64,000 nucleotides of DNA from Diphasiastrum complanatum (GCA_029204225.1 CM055111.1:44927815-44991814), one strand, 5' to 3'; counted from the first letter of the stretch, positions 44,480 to 56,410 are shown. Numbers and translations: made by a program. The notes: generated by a model not told the origin, from the sequence alone.

Positions 44480-45870
44480 CAAGAATAGGAGGTTAATAGC
44501 TCAATATAGGTTGCATGGGGATCCTAGGGGGAATATTCTCTCTCTCATGAGGAGAATATGTCCATTGGAAACTCGCTATGGATTTGCATCAATCAGAAGG
44601 TGGAGCTACTTCTTGTATTTTTTAAGTTTTTGTGGATTTCTCCTTGCATGTTACTTCCAAGTGGTGGAATTGATCTCCAAGTAGGTGGCTTCTCTGAATT
44701 TGGTGTACTTTCAGCCTAAAGATCATAATTATGGGGTTTCTCCATAGTTTTTGTAGGAAATCAAAGGATTTTTGATAATTTTAGTGGATTTTTCACCTAG
44801 AATTGAAGTTTTTTGCTTGAAACTGATCATAGGTACTAGTGTAGTATGCTTTCCAGATTGTACTTGCTGTTTTACAGTCATTATTGATTGGATCTAATGA
44901 TTGCATGATGTTGGAATAGTCAAAAGGTGGACTAGATAGTGATTTTGGACCAAAAATTGGGGTTTTTGGACCATAAATGGGCTATAGAAACCATGTTTGA
45001 CTAGAATCAGAACTTTTGGTGCTTGCATGCAATGGATTTACATGGATTTGGATCTGATTGCACGAATTTGTGGATTTTTCCCACAAATTTTGGTCAAAAT
45101 TGGTCAAAAACCAAGATTTTTTTATGGTTTTTGGACTAATTTTGGGGTAGATCTCAAAATTCTCAGCTAAGACTTGGTATGAGCGTTTTCAAAGATGTAA
45201 TGAAGCTGTCCCTGAGCTATCATGAAGTTTGGAAGGGATTAGACACCATAAGGGGGCTCAAAACACAAAAATTAGTGTATTTTTGATGATTTTTGAGCAT
45301 GAATACCTCTCAATTGGGGGTCTGAACCTGTTGGTTCTTGATACAAGCTTAAAGATATGATGGATGAACGCAACACATCTGAACTAGATTAATATGTCGA
45401 GTGTTATCATGCATCCAATTTGGATAGGTGAGCATTAGACACCATCATGTTGAAGTTTTGCTTGTTGAAGGAGGCCAAAAATGCATTTTTTGCATGATCT
45501 GAGCTATGATTGCTTGCTGGACCTGTTAGACCTTAGTAGAGTGCTTGTAACCTCTGATCCAAGGCTTTTTGGGCTGGGATGTGTTTTTTGAGTATTCCTC
45601 TCCACAGAAGTGCACCCTCCTACCTGTTTTTCATGCATTTATTGCTCGCACGTGTGAAGCCTAGGTGGTAGGGTGATGTGGCAAGTGCCTTGTAGACCCA
45701 CTCTCCCTCCGTACGGTGCTTTACAGCGACCAATTTGGTGTCCTGTAGAGAGAGTTATGGCTGTCGGAAGTTTGGCAATTTTTGACTTAAAATTTGCAAA
45801 ATTTTCGAAATGTTCTGATGCATGCATGCTTGTAATTCGGTGTAGTGTTTGTCTGTTGATGAAAATGTAT
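44480..45870. other. No gene; T/G-rich spacer between two gypsy elements
   Basis: Contains many TTTTTGG and CAAAAATT phrases and GATTTGGATC-like words but no ORF. It replaces the expected 5' part of gypsy B copy 1 and precedes gypsy A copy 2, so it could be a leader or an unknown insertion. Confidence 0.4.
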
Positions 45871-45884
45871 GGAGAGATGCAAGT

Positions 45885-46700
45885 GTTCCTCAGGTGATCT
45901 CTGACTTATTACATCAGTATGCTTTTGTCTTTTCAGAACCTACGACGCTACCACCATTACGTGACGTGAACCATCATATTGACTTGCGTCCTGGTTCTGC
46001 TCCTCCTTTCCGTCCCCCTTATCGTATGTCTTGACTGAGCGTGACGAGCTTGAGCTCCATATTACTGCCTTGTTAGATCAGGGTCTCATTGTTCCTAGTC
46101 ACAACCCTTTCGGTGCCCCTGTTCTCCTTGTTAGTAAAAAAGATGGTACCAAACGCCCTTGTATTGATTATCGTGCTTTCAATAAGTTGACTATTCATAA
46201 TCAGTACCCTATTCCGCACATGGATGACCTCTTTGACCAGCTCGGTACCTCTAAAATCTTTTCCAAGGTAGACCTTCGTTTTGGATATTACCAAATCAGG
46301 ATGCACCCTTCTGACGAACATAAGACTGCTTTTCGTACTCATCTTGGTTTATAAGAATTTCGTGTGCTTCGTTTTGGTGTTACTAATGGCCCTCCTACGT
46401 TCCAGAATGTGATGAATAATGTCATGCGTCCGCTTCTTGGTCATTGTGTCTTGGTTTATTTTCATGATATTTTAATTTTTAGCCAGTCTCTTGCTGAGCA
46501 TGTTTCCCATCTTTCCTCTGTATTTCAGCTACTTGTACATCACCAGTTATTTGCTAAGTTGTCTAAATGTTCTTTTGTCGTTGCCGAGATCGAGTTTCTT
46601 GGTTTTCTTGTTTGTAATGGACACATTCGTCTGGACCCTCATAAGGTTCAGGCCATCCGCCTATTCCAACTGATATTCATCATGTTCGTATGTTCCTTGG
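45885..46700 (+). pseudogene. Gypsy A reverse transcriptase (copy 2)
   Basis: Frames read [20 protein letters not shown], a stop, [80 protein letters not shown], a stop, and then PTFQNVMNNVMRPLLGH. The catalytic motif reads VYFHDILIFS: the first Asp of YxDD is His (CAT at 46463-46465), so this RT is dead even though the finger region is complete, the opposite of copy 1. Confidence 0.87.
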
Positions 46701-47255
46701 GTTAGCCACTCACCTTCGTCGTCCAGTTCCTCATTTTGCCACTATTGCAGCTCCTCTTCATGCACTTTTGAAGAAGTCTAGTACTTTTCTTTGGACTTCT
46801 GATTGTCAGTCAGCATTTGATACTCTTCGTCGTACTGTTGTTGATGCTGCCGTTATGTGTTTACCCCAGTTTGATCAGAAGTTTCTTGTTGAGACTGATG
46901 CTAGTAATGTTGGTTTGGGTGCTTTCCTTCGCCAATCACACTGCATCATTGCTTATGAGTCGCGTCGTCTTTGCTCGTATGAGCAACGTTATTCTGTGCA
47001 TGAGAAAGAGCTTCTTGCTATTATCTATGCTCTTAAGAAGTGGCGCCATTATCTTTTGTTTCGTTGGTTGCAATTTTCACAATCTTTTAATTTTTCTATA
47101 TTGTATCGTCCTGGTCGTGCTAACACTGCTGCTGATGCATTACCTTGTCTTCTAGCTTTGTTGAATACACTCGTTTCTACTATTCCTACATGGTTTGATG
47201 ATCTACCTACCGCTTATAATAGTCTCACCATTTTTATTATCTCATGGCTATGCAC
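46690..47255 (+). pseudogene. Gypsy A RNase H (copy 2)
   Basis: 198-residue frame: [20 protein letters not shown] (RT connection), KFLVETDASNVGLGAFLRQ with the first RNase H Asp, YSVHEKELLAIIYALKKWRH with the catalytic Glu, and SILYRPGRANTAADALPCL with the last Asp. Part of the domain between HYLLFR and WLQFSQ is deleted. After 47,240 the frame jumps to the integrase C-terminus. Confidence 0.85.
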
Positions 47256-47915
47256 CTCTTTTGTCTGGCATTCCTCTCCCTCTTGAGGATACACCTGTCA
47301 CACTTGCATCCTTTCTATCAGGTGCCCGAGAGCTTATTACCCGGGCCAGTTCTCATTTACAGCATGTTCAGCAGCGTTATCAGACCTCAGTTGATCGTCA
47401 CTGCCGCCATGTTGAGTTTCAGCTTGGAGATATGGTTTATCTACACCTATGGTTTGCACGTCATCATTTTGTCCAGGGCCATGCTTCTACTGAGAAGCTT
47501 GCACCACGTTATTATGGGCCTTATCGCATTTTGGAGGTATTAGTCCAGTTACATATTGCTTACAGCTTCCTGCTTCCACACAAGCCTGTGATGTATTCCA
47601 TGTCAGTTTATTACGTGCTGCTATTGAGGATGATGCTCCTTGTGATGCTCAGTTTCCTACTGCTCCCGAGTTGTTTCCATTTTTACCTGCTGCTATATTA
47701 CAGGTTCGTTATACCATAGTCGACGCCGCTGGCAGGTTCAGTTTTTGGTCCAGTGGGATGGTCGTCCTATTGAGGAGGCCACATGGGAGCCTATTGATGT
47801 CTTTTATCGTACACCGTCACTTGCGGATCAGGCTCGTGCTCTTGCTGCACTTGTTGATTCCTCTACATCAGATGTTGTTCTAGCTGTTGATGCACCAGGG
47901 CTTGCTGCTGTTTGA
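47255..47915 (+). pseudogene. Gypsy A integrase C-terminus and chromodomain (copy 2)
   Basis: Contains [38 protein letters not shown] and [14 protein letters not shown]; in another frame at 47,735-47,800 [20 protein letters not shown] gives the chromodomain. Stop TGA at about 47,914 precedes the T-run and polypurine tract. At least two frameshifts. Confidence 0.83.
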
Positions 47916-48039
47916 TCCAGTTTCTTTTCGGCAGTTGGGTCTTTTTTTTTTTTGTGTCGGGGAGAGTTATGGACTTGGCTCATTACATTAGCCGCGTCCA
48001 TTTACATTTACTTTACTTTATGCATAAGCAAGCCTTAGG

Positions 48040-48955
48040 CCAATGGCTCCACGATCCTTGCAGACGTATGCAAGACTCTCAACCTAGGAGAGGACAATGG
48101 CACCATCCTACAAACCTACAACATACAAGAGCAATGGACATCTAAAAGATTAGAGAAGGAACACACAAGAGAGATGAGAGAACTAAAGTCTCCAAGCAAA
48201 GCCACCACCTACAACGCTCCTCTCTGTTCGCACGCGAAAACTCCAAGAGAATGGAAATGGGACTTTCTTGTTCTCCCGAAGCTCTAAAATCCTTGTAGGA
48301 TTTGTCTCCTCCTTCTAGGGCCCAATTCTCCTTCCTACACTCCAAAAAGCACATTGGTGAATGAGTTTCCCTCTTTACACCTTATGGCCTTAGAGTATTT
48401 TGTGGAGCTTGGCTAGAAAGAGGGTTATGAAGTATTTTTAGGCCCTCAGCCTCCTTTAGGTAGGCCACCATCCTCCCTAAAACCTTTCTATGCAATCATT
48501 TTTAACAAAGTGCCCTAGTTTGAAAAGGCGACATGCATGAAGTTGTTCAAGTTACTCAATGCCTAGAAATAGCACTTTTGGTCATAAATCTGCTTCCAAG
48601 CATCACATGTGACATGTGAAGACACCATCAAAACACTCTTAAATTCCTCTTTCCAACAAGTTATGGCTTACTCTCATCTCATAAGATTTGATGCTTAATT
48701 TTTGCCCAAACGATGTTTCTCTTCAAGCTTTGTGGCACAAACTCTTGTTGCAAAGTGCCAACTATGGTCCTTGGATGTCCCAAACGCTTTTTCTTTCATT
48801 CACTATCCACCAAGTGAAGATCCTCTAGATCTTGTTGCATGCACCAAAAGGACTACTATGGAGCCAAACCACCCATCCAGCTGGAAGTCGAGAGTCAAAC
48901 CCCAATTGCTATACATGAATGAGCTTCTTACTCTCATACATGTTAGATTCATATA
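48040..48955. other. No recognisable element
   Basis: Begins where the gypsy A LTR is cut. It has a CAAT-rich, plant-intergenic look and no supported ORF. Confidence 0.5.
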
Positions 48956-48964
48956 CTCCCTGTC

Positions 48965-49496
48965 CCATTTGTAAATATTTGTGACAGTTAATTGTATAAT
49001 TTTTATTTTCAAATGGCTTAGTACCAGCTTGTGTTGTCCTTTGTCATTACATTGTAAACAATTGACACTGGACTTTCAAAGTCACGCTTGGCTTTGGCAT
49101 GAAGTACTAGGTCATACCAGCTGGACTAACCTCCTAAAAGTAGGAGTTGACCAGTCAACAAGAAACATGTCATATGCTCACTAGGGCACTTGGCCTATTG
49201 ACATGGTCCTCCTACTTGCTTGCCTATGGTTAGGGTATTGCCCAAGTGGCAAGTGTCGGCTATGCATGGAATTTGCCATGTGTCAAAATTAGGAAGGGTC
49301 GGGGTTAAGGGGTGCTTGAGGTTTGTGGACACTGGATAAGTGAGACTAGATAGAGGCACTCTTGATTACTTAAAAGTTGGGTGAGACAAGGCAGCCAGCT
49401 CCTTTCGTGTTTAAGCAATTATTTGGGGACAAGATTTTTGGTTATCAAGTTGGGTATATGTTTTTAGAGGGTAGTTCTGACATTTGGTATCAAGCC
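48965..49496 (+). mobile_element. Gypsy family B copy 4: diverged 5' LTR and PBS
   Basis: Shares GACTAACCTCCTAAAAGTAG, CATGTCATATGCTCAC, GGCAAGTGTCGGCTATGCAT and GGTTAAGGGGTGCTTGAG with the other B LTRs, but is shorter and its last 160 bp differ. It ends before CATTTGGTATCAAGCC; TGGTATCAAGCC at 49485-49496 resembles the tRNA-iMet PBS with one substitution block. Confidence 0.7.
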
Positions 49497-49689
49497 AAGG
49501 TTGATAAGAGGGTTGGAATTTTCAAATCATGTTGGGTGGACCATCGCTGATAGGAGGCTCCACCCTGCCGAGGGCGCAAAATTGGCTGTGGGCAGGCTAC
49601 AGCCCTTTCTTTGCCCATTTCCAAGTGTGTTCTGTCAAAGTACTCAACTACACTGTCCAGGGCAGAACTCCCTTACATTGATAATGGGT

Positions 49690-50575
49690 CCGTTAGAAGG
49701 CAGGCACAAGAACGAAAATATTCAGAATTGAGGAGATAGATGCCATGAAGGTCATACTGCAACAAATCCTTGAGCAATTTAAGGCTAGTCGATCCGCATA
49801 GGAACAAAAGAGGGTAAGCGGAATGTATGTGATAACTGTCGATCCATTATCAAGTGAGAAAAAAGCTGATCTACCTTCAAAACAGAAGAAGCTACCATCT
49901 ATCAAAGATTTGAAGACAAAAGAGGGTAAGCGGAATGACTGTGATATCTGTCGATCCATTATCAAGTGAGAAAGAAGCTGATCTACCTTCAAAACAGAAG
50001 AAGCTACCATCTATCAAAGATTTGAAGACGCCCAAGTATACAAGAGCACTCACCATGAGAATAATCTTGATGAGGTTGAGAACTGGCTCCAAAAATGGGA
50101 GAAAGTAGGATAGTAGACGACAATCAAAATATTATTGAAGCTACCTATCACCTTCAAAAAACTGCACAAAGATTGTGGAGAAAGATTGAAAAGGATAACT
50201 TGGTGCCTACTACATGGGAGGCACTTAAGCGTATTATTGAAGAAAACTGGGTGCCACTAGATGAGAATAATCAGGCTATGTAGGCATGGACCAATTTAAC
50301 GCAAGGGAATATGTCCGCATAAGAATATGTGGACAAATACTGAGAAGTCTTGATGCGGATACCTGGGCAGCTGCCTATGTTCCTGCAGGTATTTCATTTT
50401 GTGGAGGCCTTGTGTGAGAGTTTTAGGCCTTTCATAAGGAATGAGCTGACTGAAAGCCTCTAGAGGGCGCTTCAGATGGCCGTATATTACGAGGGTGGTA
50501 AAAAGGGCAAAGATCCTGAATCACTTACTTCGGGTGGCTTTCAGCCTTGGGGAAACTGTAAGTTCAGGAAGTTTA
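49690..50575 (+). pseudogene. Gypsy B-type gag remnant
   Basis: Plus frames read LDEVENWLQKWEKV, then VDDNQNIIEATYHLQKTAQR, LWRKIEKDNLVPTTWEALKR, IIEENWVPLDENNQA, a stop and WTNLTQGNMSA...PMFLQVFHFVEALCESFRPF, the capsid part of a retrotransposon gag ('...W..L...L...F.P......A...L..L.Q...V..Y...F'). A 112-bp tandem duplication upstream and several stops inactivate it. No zinc knuckle or pol follows; the next sequence is the 210-bp tandem array. Confidence 0.72.
49805..50028. repeat. 112-bp direct tandem duplication in gag
   Basis: Two near-identical copies start at CAAAAGAGGGTAAGCGGAAT (49805 and 49917). The length is not a multiple of three, so it shifts the gag frame. Confidence 0.88.
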
Positions 50576-50600
50576 AATCCAGTCAGGAACTGAAGAACAT

Positions 50601-51185
50601 CTTAACACTATGCGCATATATTATACATAATGTCAACTCTTGAATAAACATTATGTCGAGAGTGAGACTCGTTACAACATAATGAGAGCCATCAACGGGA
50701 ATGCGCATAAAGTTTTCAAACAGAAGTATATTGAGCAGCTAATTGAAGACACATTCGGTGTTAATTACTTAAGAGTGAGACTCATATAACGTATATTGTT
50801 CACTTAAGAATATCTTAACATTATGCGTATGTTATACTTAACGTCAACTTTGGAGTAAACACTATGTAGAGAGTGAGGCTCTGTTTAACATCATGAGAAT
50901 CTTCCGCATAAAGTTTTCAAACAGTAGTAAATCAAGCAAGTAAAGCAAGCTCTTGGATACATATTGTGTTGAATACTTAAGAGTGACACTCATTATGCGT
51001 ATAATGCTTACTTAAAATTTCCTTAACGTTATGCGTATATTACACATAATGTTAGCTCTTAAGTAAACGTTCTGTCAAGAGTGAGACTGACACAATGAGA
51101 GTCATTAATCAATATACGCAAAATGTTTTCAAATAGTAGAAAAATGATCAAGCGAAGCAAGTTAAAGATAGCATAGTGTTCTAAC
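50601..51185. repeat. Tandem array of about 210-bp units rich in ATGCGTAT dyads
   Basis: Three units start CTTAACACTATGCGCATA (50601), CTTAACATTATGCGTATG (50814) and CTTAACGTTATGCGTATA (51022). Each also carries GAGAGTGAGACT, ATAATGAGAG, GCATAAAGTTTTCAAACAG and ACTTAAGAGTGA segments. Several segments are mutually inverted, for example CATTATGCGTATAATG. No protein. It could be a minisatellite or the subterminal region of a DNA transposon. Confidence 0.75.
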
Positions 51186-51749
51186 CCGCTCTAGCAAAGA
51201 TTTCAGCAAAGTAAAGGATGCGAGGGATAGAGCTCATCCAGCCATCTCAATCGAAATAGAATCAATGTTTTCTAGCATAGATCCTTCCTGGAACTGCTTT
51301 ATTTGTCGGAGGTAAAATGGAATCTGCGAGCGACGATCTTATTAGTTACGTGTATCGAACAATGTAGACGGAATTGGAACAGCTGGTGAAGGAGGAACGA
51401 AAAGAACCTTGCAACGGTGAAACAGGAAAGAGAAAGTTATATGGTCACCAAACCACCAAGGTAAGTAAGCTGAGAGAGACTAGGTCTGGTCATTGTGGAG
51501 AATGAACCTCTTGGCCTCCAATGAAGATATGGATATCTTATTGTGTTGCTAAGTAATGAGTGAGTGAGGGTAGAAAGGAGTGCTCGGGAAAATAGGCAAA
51601 ATTTTCTTAAAAACTGATATCATAAAATATTTGACAATTTTTAGTATCTATCTATATATATTAGAAGAAATTGGGTTTCCAGGCAGCTCACGCTACCCGG
51701 TCACGCTAGGGCAGGGCACCGTGAGCGCTGCCCGTTTACGCTTTTTTTA

Positions 51750-51752
<3 letters not shown>

Positions 51753-51783
<31 letters not shown>
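51753..51783. repeat. (GA)n microsatellite
   Basis: About 31 bp of GA. No LINE tail signature is attached. Confidence 0.9.
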
Positions 51784-51788
<5 letters not shown>

Positions 51789-51830
51789 TTCCCCTCTTCT
51801 CTCTGGCCGCCCGCGCGGGCAAACTTACTG

Positions 51831-52405
51831 TTAGCGAGAGAAGCAAGAGAGAGTTAGCATTATCAAAGGACGGCCTAACGAAAGGCAAAAGCAGGAGCAG
51901 CAGCAGGAGAAGCAAGCGTCGGTTGAAGATTTCAAGCCTTTGATGCAGCGATCATGCCATCTCTGGCTATTTCTGAACCTGGTAGCGGTTTCGTCTCCAT
52001 CCATATTTGGCATTCAAGTGAATTCTGAGAGCTGCTCTTATTCTTAAGAGTAAAATTACCAACAAATGTGAAAGTTTCGCCTACTTTTCAGAGTACAATT
52101 GCCAGAAACGTGAAAGTTACTACTTGATATAGATCCACAACAAACTATGCATAGTAACCCTCGTCAATTGTGTCTTCGCATCACCACTCTCTCATTCTAA
52201 AAGATGGCTAGCAGCAGGCATGAAAAGTAGTAGTAAGAAGAAAGACAATCCAGGTATTTCCTACACTAATGTTCATAAGAGTCGGAGGTCGTTATTCAAG
52301 GAAATTCACAAATTGCAATCCAACTCGGATGATCAGCAGACTATTATTACGCAGGGGTTGCCTTCTGTTGCATTTGTAGAGCCGCCTTCGCCCAAGCATC
52401 TCTGA
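51831..52405. other. Two small unassigned ORFs
   Basis: A 60-codon minus frame (52013-51831, Cys/Ser-rich middle) and a 61-codon plus frame (52220-52405, KSSSKKKDNPGISYTNVHKS start, ending PPSPKHL) lie here. Base composition is less AT-rich than the surroundings. Neither has a recognisable domain or introns I can define. They may be chance ORFs or pieces of an unknown gene. Confidence 0.2.
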
Positions 52406-52469
52406 AATTGATGGAAATCAAAAAAATAAAATTCCATTAGAAATTATGGTGACAAACTGATGGGGGTCT

Positions 52470-54005
52470 TCTCGAACAGCTCCCTCTCAAAGCATGATAG
52501 CTTGATGACTCCAAGACTGCTCCTCTGTTTCTCGAACAGGCCTTTGTCTTAGGCCTTTGTGAAAATGTCAACAACCATCTCCTTCGTTCCAATGAAAGTA
52601 GTTTGCAACATCTTCTTCCCGATCAGATTCCTTATCAAGTGGTACTTGATTGCAATGTGTTTCGACCTTGAGTGAAACACAGGGTCTTTTGTCAGATGTA
52701 AAGCAGATGTGTTGTCCATCTGCAAAACTAGAGGTTCATTCCTCATTTCGCCCAGCTCGTCAAGGAACTGTTTGAGCCAAATGATTTCATTGGCCATCTT
52801 TGTTGCTGCTACGTACTGTACTTTGCAGAATGACTGAGCCACAATGGTCTGCTTCTTGCTAACCCAGAGAATTGCTGCTCATGACGCAATGGTGCATCCT
52901 CTTGAGACACTTTTGCAGTCGTCCTTGAGAGATGCCCAACTAGCATCACTATAGGAAAGCATCTGGAACCCTGCATCACGACAATAACACAATCCAAAAT
53001 CTTTCATTAATTGAAGATATTGCAAAATTTGTTTTGCAATCTTCCAATGAGTCGAGGCTGGATTCGTACAGAATTGGCTCATCCTGAACACGGCATAAGC
53101 AATGTCAGGTCGTGTGTTATCTGCAAGGTACATCAGAGATCCGATCAGCTTTCTGTATGGTGTCTACTACGTCAATTCTCTCTCTTCTTCAGTCTTTGGA
53201 CAATCTTCATTCGTCAAGACTGTTCCTGCAAGCTGCATTGGAGTATTCGCTCCTTTGCAATTCAGCATCCCGAAATCTTCTAAGATCTTCTGTGTATATC
53301 TCGACTGATGAACACCATAACTCGTGTGGTGTTGTGTGAGGAACACTAGATTTTCATGTCTTGTTCTGAATGTAAGCAGCTGTAGCCACCACTTCAGTCC
53401 ACAGCACTCTTGGAGCCTTCGAATAGGCCATCATGCATCTAGTAGCTTCCATTAGAGTCTTGTTCTTTCTTTCTACAACACCGTTGTGCTGCAGTGTGTA
53501 AGATGCAGTTTTTCTGTGAATGATTTCACGATCATTGCAGAAGTCAGTGAATCGATTTGAGATGTATTCTCCACCTCGATCTGTTCTGATCTGCTTCACC
53601 TTACTTCATGTGCATCTCTCTGTCCAATTCACATACTCTGTGAATTTGTCAAATGCCTTTGATTTATTGTGAATAAAATAGACTCTGGCAAACTTACTGT
53701 AATCATCAATAAAAGTAATATAGTATTTCGAGTCTCCTACTGAGATCACGTTGAAAGTTCCACAGATGTCAGAATGCACTAACTCCAGAATCTTGGTCGT
53801 TCTGTAGGAGTCCTTGTCAAAAGGAGTATGTGACCCTAAACCTTTCAAACATGCATCACAGGTCATCGAACTGGTTGCATTCGAGATGCTCACCCCTGTG
53901 ATTGCTCCATGATGGCTTGCTTGATATAGTGTCATTGAATTCATATGGCATAGTCTCCTGTGCCATAGAGTATCTGGCGAATCATCATGAGTCTGATGCA
54001 CTTGA
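52470..54005 (-). mobile_element. Ty1/copia fragment with integrase joined to RT end and RNase H
   Basis: From 54,005 on the minus strand: DTLWHRRLCHMNSMTLYQ (gag-pre-integrase), THTPFDK-like linker, LELVHSDICGTFNVISVGDS, KYYITFIDDYSKFARVYFIH, KQIRTDRGGEYISNRF, NGVVERKNKTLMEATRCM (integrase), then a jump at about 53,355 to the RT end (QKILEDFGML, LIGSLMYLADNTRPDIAYAV) and RNase H (SYSDASWASL, VAQSFCKVQYVAATKMANEI, QMDNTSALHLTKDPVFHSRS, VVDIFTKA). The integrase C-terminus and RT palm with YVDD are deleted. It ends in a stop just after 52,549; no LTR seen. Confidence 0.87.
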
Positions 54006-54009
54006 TCTG

Positions 54010-55520
54010 TAGAGTATTGAAGACTTTTAGATTAGCAGAGTAAGCAATGACAAGAAAGCAATAGATTAATAGTAAACAAGATCAATAGAGCAAGCAATAG
54101 CAAGAGCAAGATCACTAGCAATGAAGAGCAACCAAAAGCAAGCAAGCAAGATCTATAGAACTTAGAAGAGCAATACCAATCAAAAGCACTAAACACTAGA
54201 TTAGAAAACCTATAAAACTTGAAAGCAAAAGAAGAGGAGCAAGAATGCTCGCAAAAATGCTATTTTATTGGCATTCAAGTTTCGCATGGATTATCCACGC
54301 AAAAGTTATCCACGCATGGATGTTCCACACGTTTTTTTCCCCCTCTCTTGGCACGTGAGAGGGTCCCCCCACATGGGCTTGCATGCTTCAAATGTCATTC
54401 GATATTCTCAGAATCTTTTCTAGATTTTATGAGAATATTTTATTGTAGGATTCTACATAGAATATATTTTTTAAAATGATGAATATAAAACAAATCAATT
54501 CAAAGATCGTTATGGTAGTATTTAATTGTTAAAACTAGATATTGTTATAAATTTTATTTTTCTTGAGATTTGACATACAAGACAAAATCATGAGATAAGA
54601 AATAGTACATATTATTATTAAACAAGTAATTTGACAGGATTTTTAAGATTTTATGGCATAATATTATGTCAAATCGGTGATGCCATAAAACATTTAGTTT
54701 ATTAATAATCTAGGTGTCATAGATTTGATATAATTTGATGACATAATTATATGGTCAAATAGAAAAATTTTGTTTTTGTCATGTGGCCTCTTAAATGGTT
54801 GCATGGGGTCATTTAGATTCATGATCAAAAGCATTTATGTTATATTGAGGACCTTAGTGATCTGTGACCTATATGAGAAATCTTTTTAATTGTTGGTGTG
54901 TGACCTATATAACCTTATATGAAATCATAGTAATTAGTTGAAATATCATTTAGCATTGTAATAAAGATGTTGATCAATGGTGTGCTATCTAGTATATGAT
55001 TTCTTGCATACAAAGCAACCATAGATAGAAAGGGCGAATGCATATTGCTCGTCATGAGATACCATGGCACACTAGGCCAATCCAAAGAGATTTATCTTTA
55101 ACTAACTCGAGCCAAGTATTAATTAATCAAATGAGTGATTGAGTGGGCAATGAATCAATTGAGTATATGACTGATTGTTTGATTTTGATCATTCCATCTT
55201 GAAATAAAGATCGAGTGAGATCATCACTCATCTTAGACAAGAGTTCAAACTGAGAGCTTCGAACATTGACTGCTATGTGGTCTTTAAATCAGTTGAGATA
55301 GGCCTGCGCGCACTATCTACTGATGTCTAACATTTGTCAATATGAACCTCATTTTGATTGCTCGTCATGTGTTGCCCCACCCAAGCAATTTTCTTGATAG
55401 CAATGTTATTAGAATATTAGATTTACATTAAGCATAAGTAGAATATACATGGATTAGATGTTGGCATGTCTTTAACAAATTTTATTATATTTGTTCAGTA
55501 CATACGGTCTCATAATGATT
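54010..55520. other. No gene; AGCAA-rich then AT-rich spacer
   Basis: 54,020-54,190 is rich in AGCAAGCAATAGCAAG-like words, then AT-rich sequence without ORFs or repeats up to the CACTA region. No CACTA terminal inverted repeat recognised. Confidence 0.4.
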
Positions 55521-55564
55521 ACTTATGATGTGGTATAGAGTAGCTGGCTATAGTGTGTATATGT

Positions 55565-55903
55565 CATCGACTATGTCATCATCATCAGATAGCGATTCAT
55601 CTCATGATCGCAACAGCAGGTATATATTGTTATTGATATTGACATCAATTGCACTATATTTGTTATTTGAATATGAGTGTATAATTTTTCTTGCAAATTT
55701 ATTCTTACAATGACATTTGATTGGAATTATGAATTCTAGGGAAATTATCATACCTCCACGTGATAGAGAAAGAAAGAAGAATTGAGCTCTATCACAGAAA
55801 AAAGGAGCAAGCAAGACTAAAGTACAATGAGCAACTATTGACTGGTTCATCTTCAAGCTCTTCTATCAGTCGACGTAGACCGCCTGTTGATCCATCACAT
55901 GTA
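55565..55903 (+). pseudogene. CACTA ORF 5' exons (Ser-rich and basic helical segments)
   Basis: Exon a: ATGTCATCGACTATGTCATC encoding MSSTMSSSSDSDSSHDRNSR, ending AG before GTATATATTG. Exon b starts after TGAATTCTAG with EIIIPPR, then shifts frame into IEKERRIELYHRKKEQARLK and YNEQLLTGSSSSSSISRRR, ending PSH before GTATGTATATT. The single-base frame change makes the product truncated unless it is a sequence error. No domain assigned. Confidence 0.45.
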
Positions 55904-56126
55904 TGTATATTGATTTATGTCATAATTTTTTTATTTGTAATAGTGATGTACTCCGATTTGCTCTTTGGATATAGTATATTGCTCTTTGGAAAGCCAAGAC
56001 ACCACTCCATCACAAATGAAGGTTGAAAATGCACTAAATGTACAAAGACTATTTTGTCAGTTTTTGTCACATGTTACAATTCGTCACATGTTAGAATTTG
56101 TCAATTTTCACTTGAATGATACTGAA

Positions 56127-56290
56127 AGAATTTGTGCAATTTGCAATTGGATTATTGGACCAGTTTCAACCAGAATATGATGAGAGGATACCGTGTACAT
56201 GCACACAATGCAAAGGCCTTAGGATTCGGACAAGGAGGATTGTCAATGATCATATTTGGGCCAATGGAGTGCACACAGAGAATCCAAGAG
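56127..56290 (+). pseudogene. Transposase-associated domain (CACTA N-terminus)
   Basis: The frame reads DQFQPEYDERIPCTCTQCKG, then LRIRTRRIVNDHIWANGVHT. The pattern 'IPCPCxxCxN...V..HL...G' is that of the transposase-associated domain preceding TNP2 in plant CACTA elements, with the cysteines preserved. It stops at TGA just before a possible donor (GAGAG/GTAAAA). Confidence 0.65.
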
Positions 56291-56410
56291 TATGAGAGGT
56301 AAAATCTTTAAAGTGTTTTTTGGAAATGCTTTAATCTTACCCTTATGACGCTTCAAGTATAGTTTGGCCAATAAATATTGAGCGAAAGGATGAGTGCCAC
56401 GATACTTTGA

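Larger units (their letters stand above)
45885..48038 (+). mobile_element. Ty3/gypsy chromovirus, family A copy 2
   Basis: Plus strand order: RT, RNase H, integrase C-terminus, chromodomain, T-run and polypurine tract (GTGTCGGGGAGA ending at 47965), start of the 3' LTR (GTTATGGACTTGG, 47966 to about 48,038). Missing: gag, protease, all of the integrase zinc and DDE core (deletion near 47,255) and most of the LTR. Its LTR start lacks the 18S fragment found in copy 1. Confidence 0.88.

Noticed and set aside
51640-51690. Possible Helitron 5' terminus (TATCTATCTATATATATTAG)
   Set aside because: Resembles some plant Helitron starts, but no hairpin plus CTRR end or Rep/helicase coding was found, so it could be chance AT-rich sequence.
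51831-52013. MPNMDG start resembling a response-regulator motif
   Set aside because: A stop lies directly upstream in frame, the phospho-acceptor Asp and receiver fold are absent, and the rest is Cys/Ser-rich low complexity.
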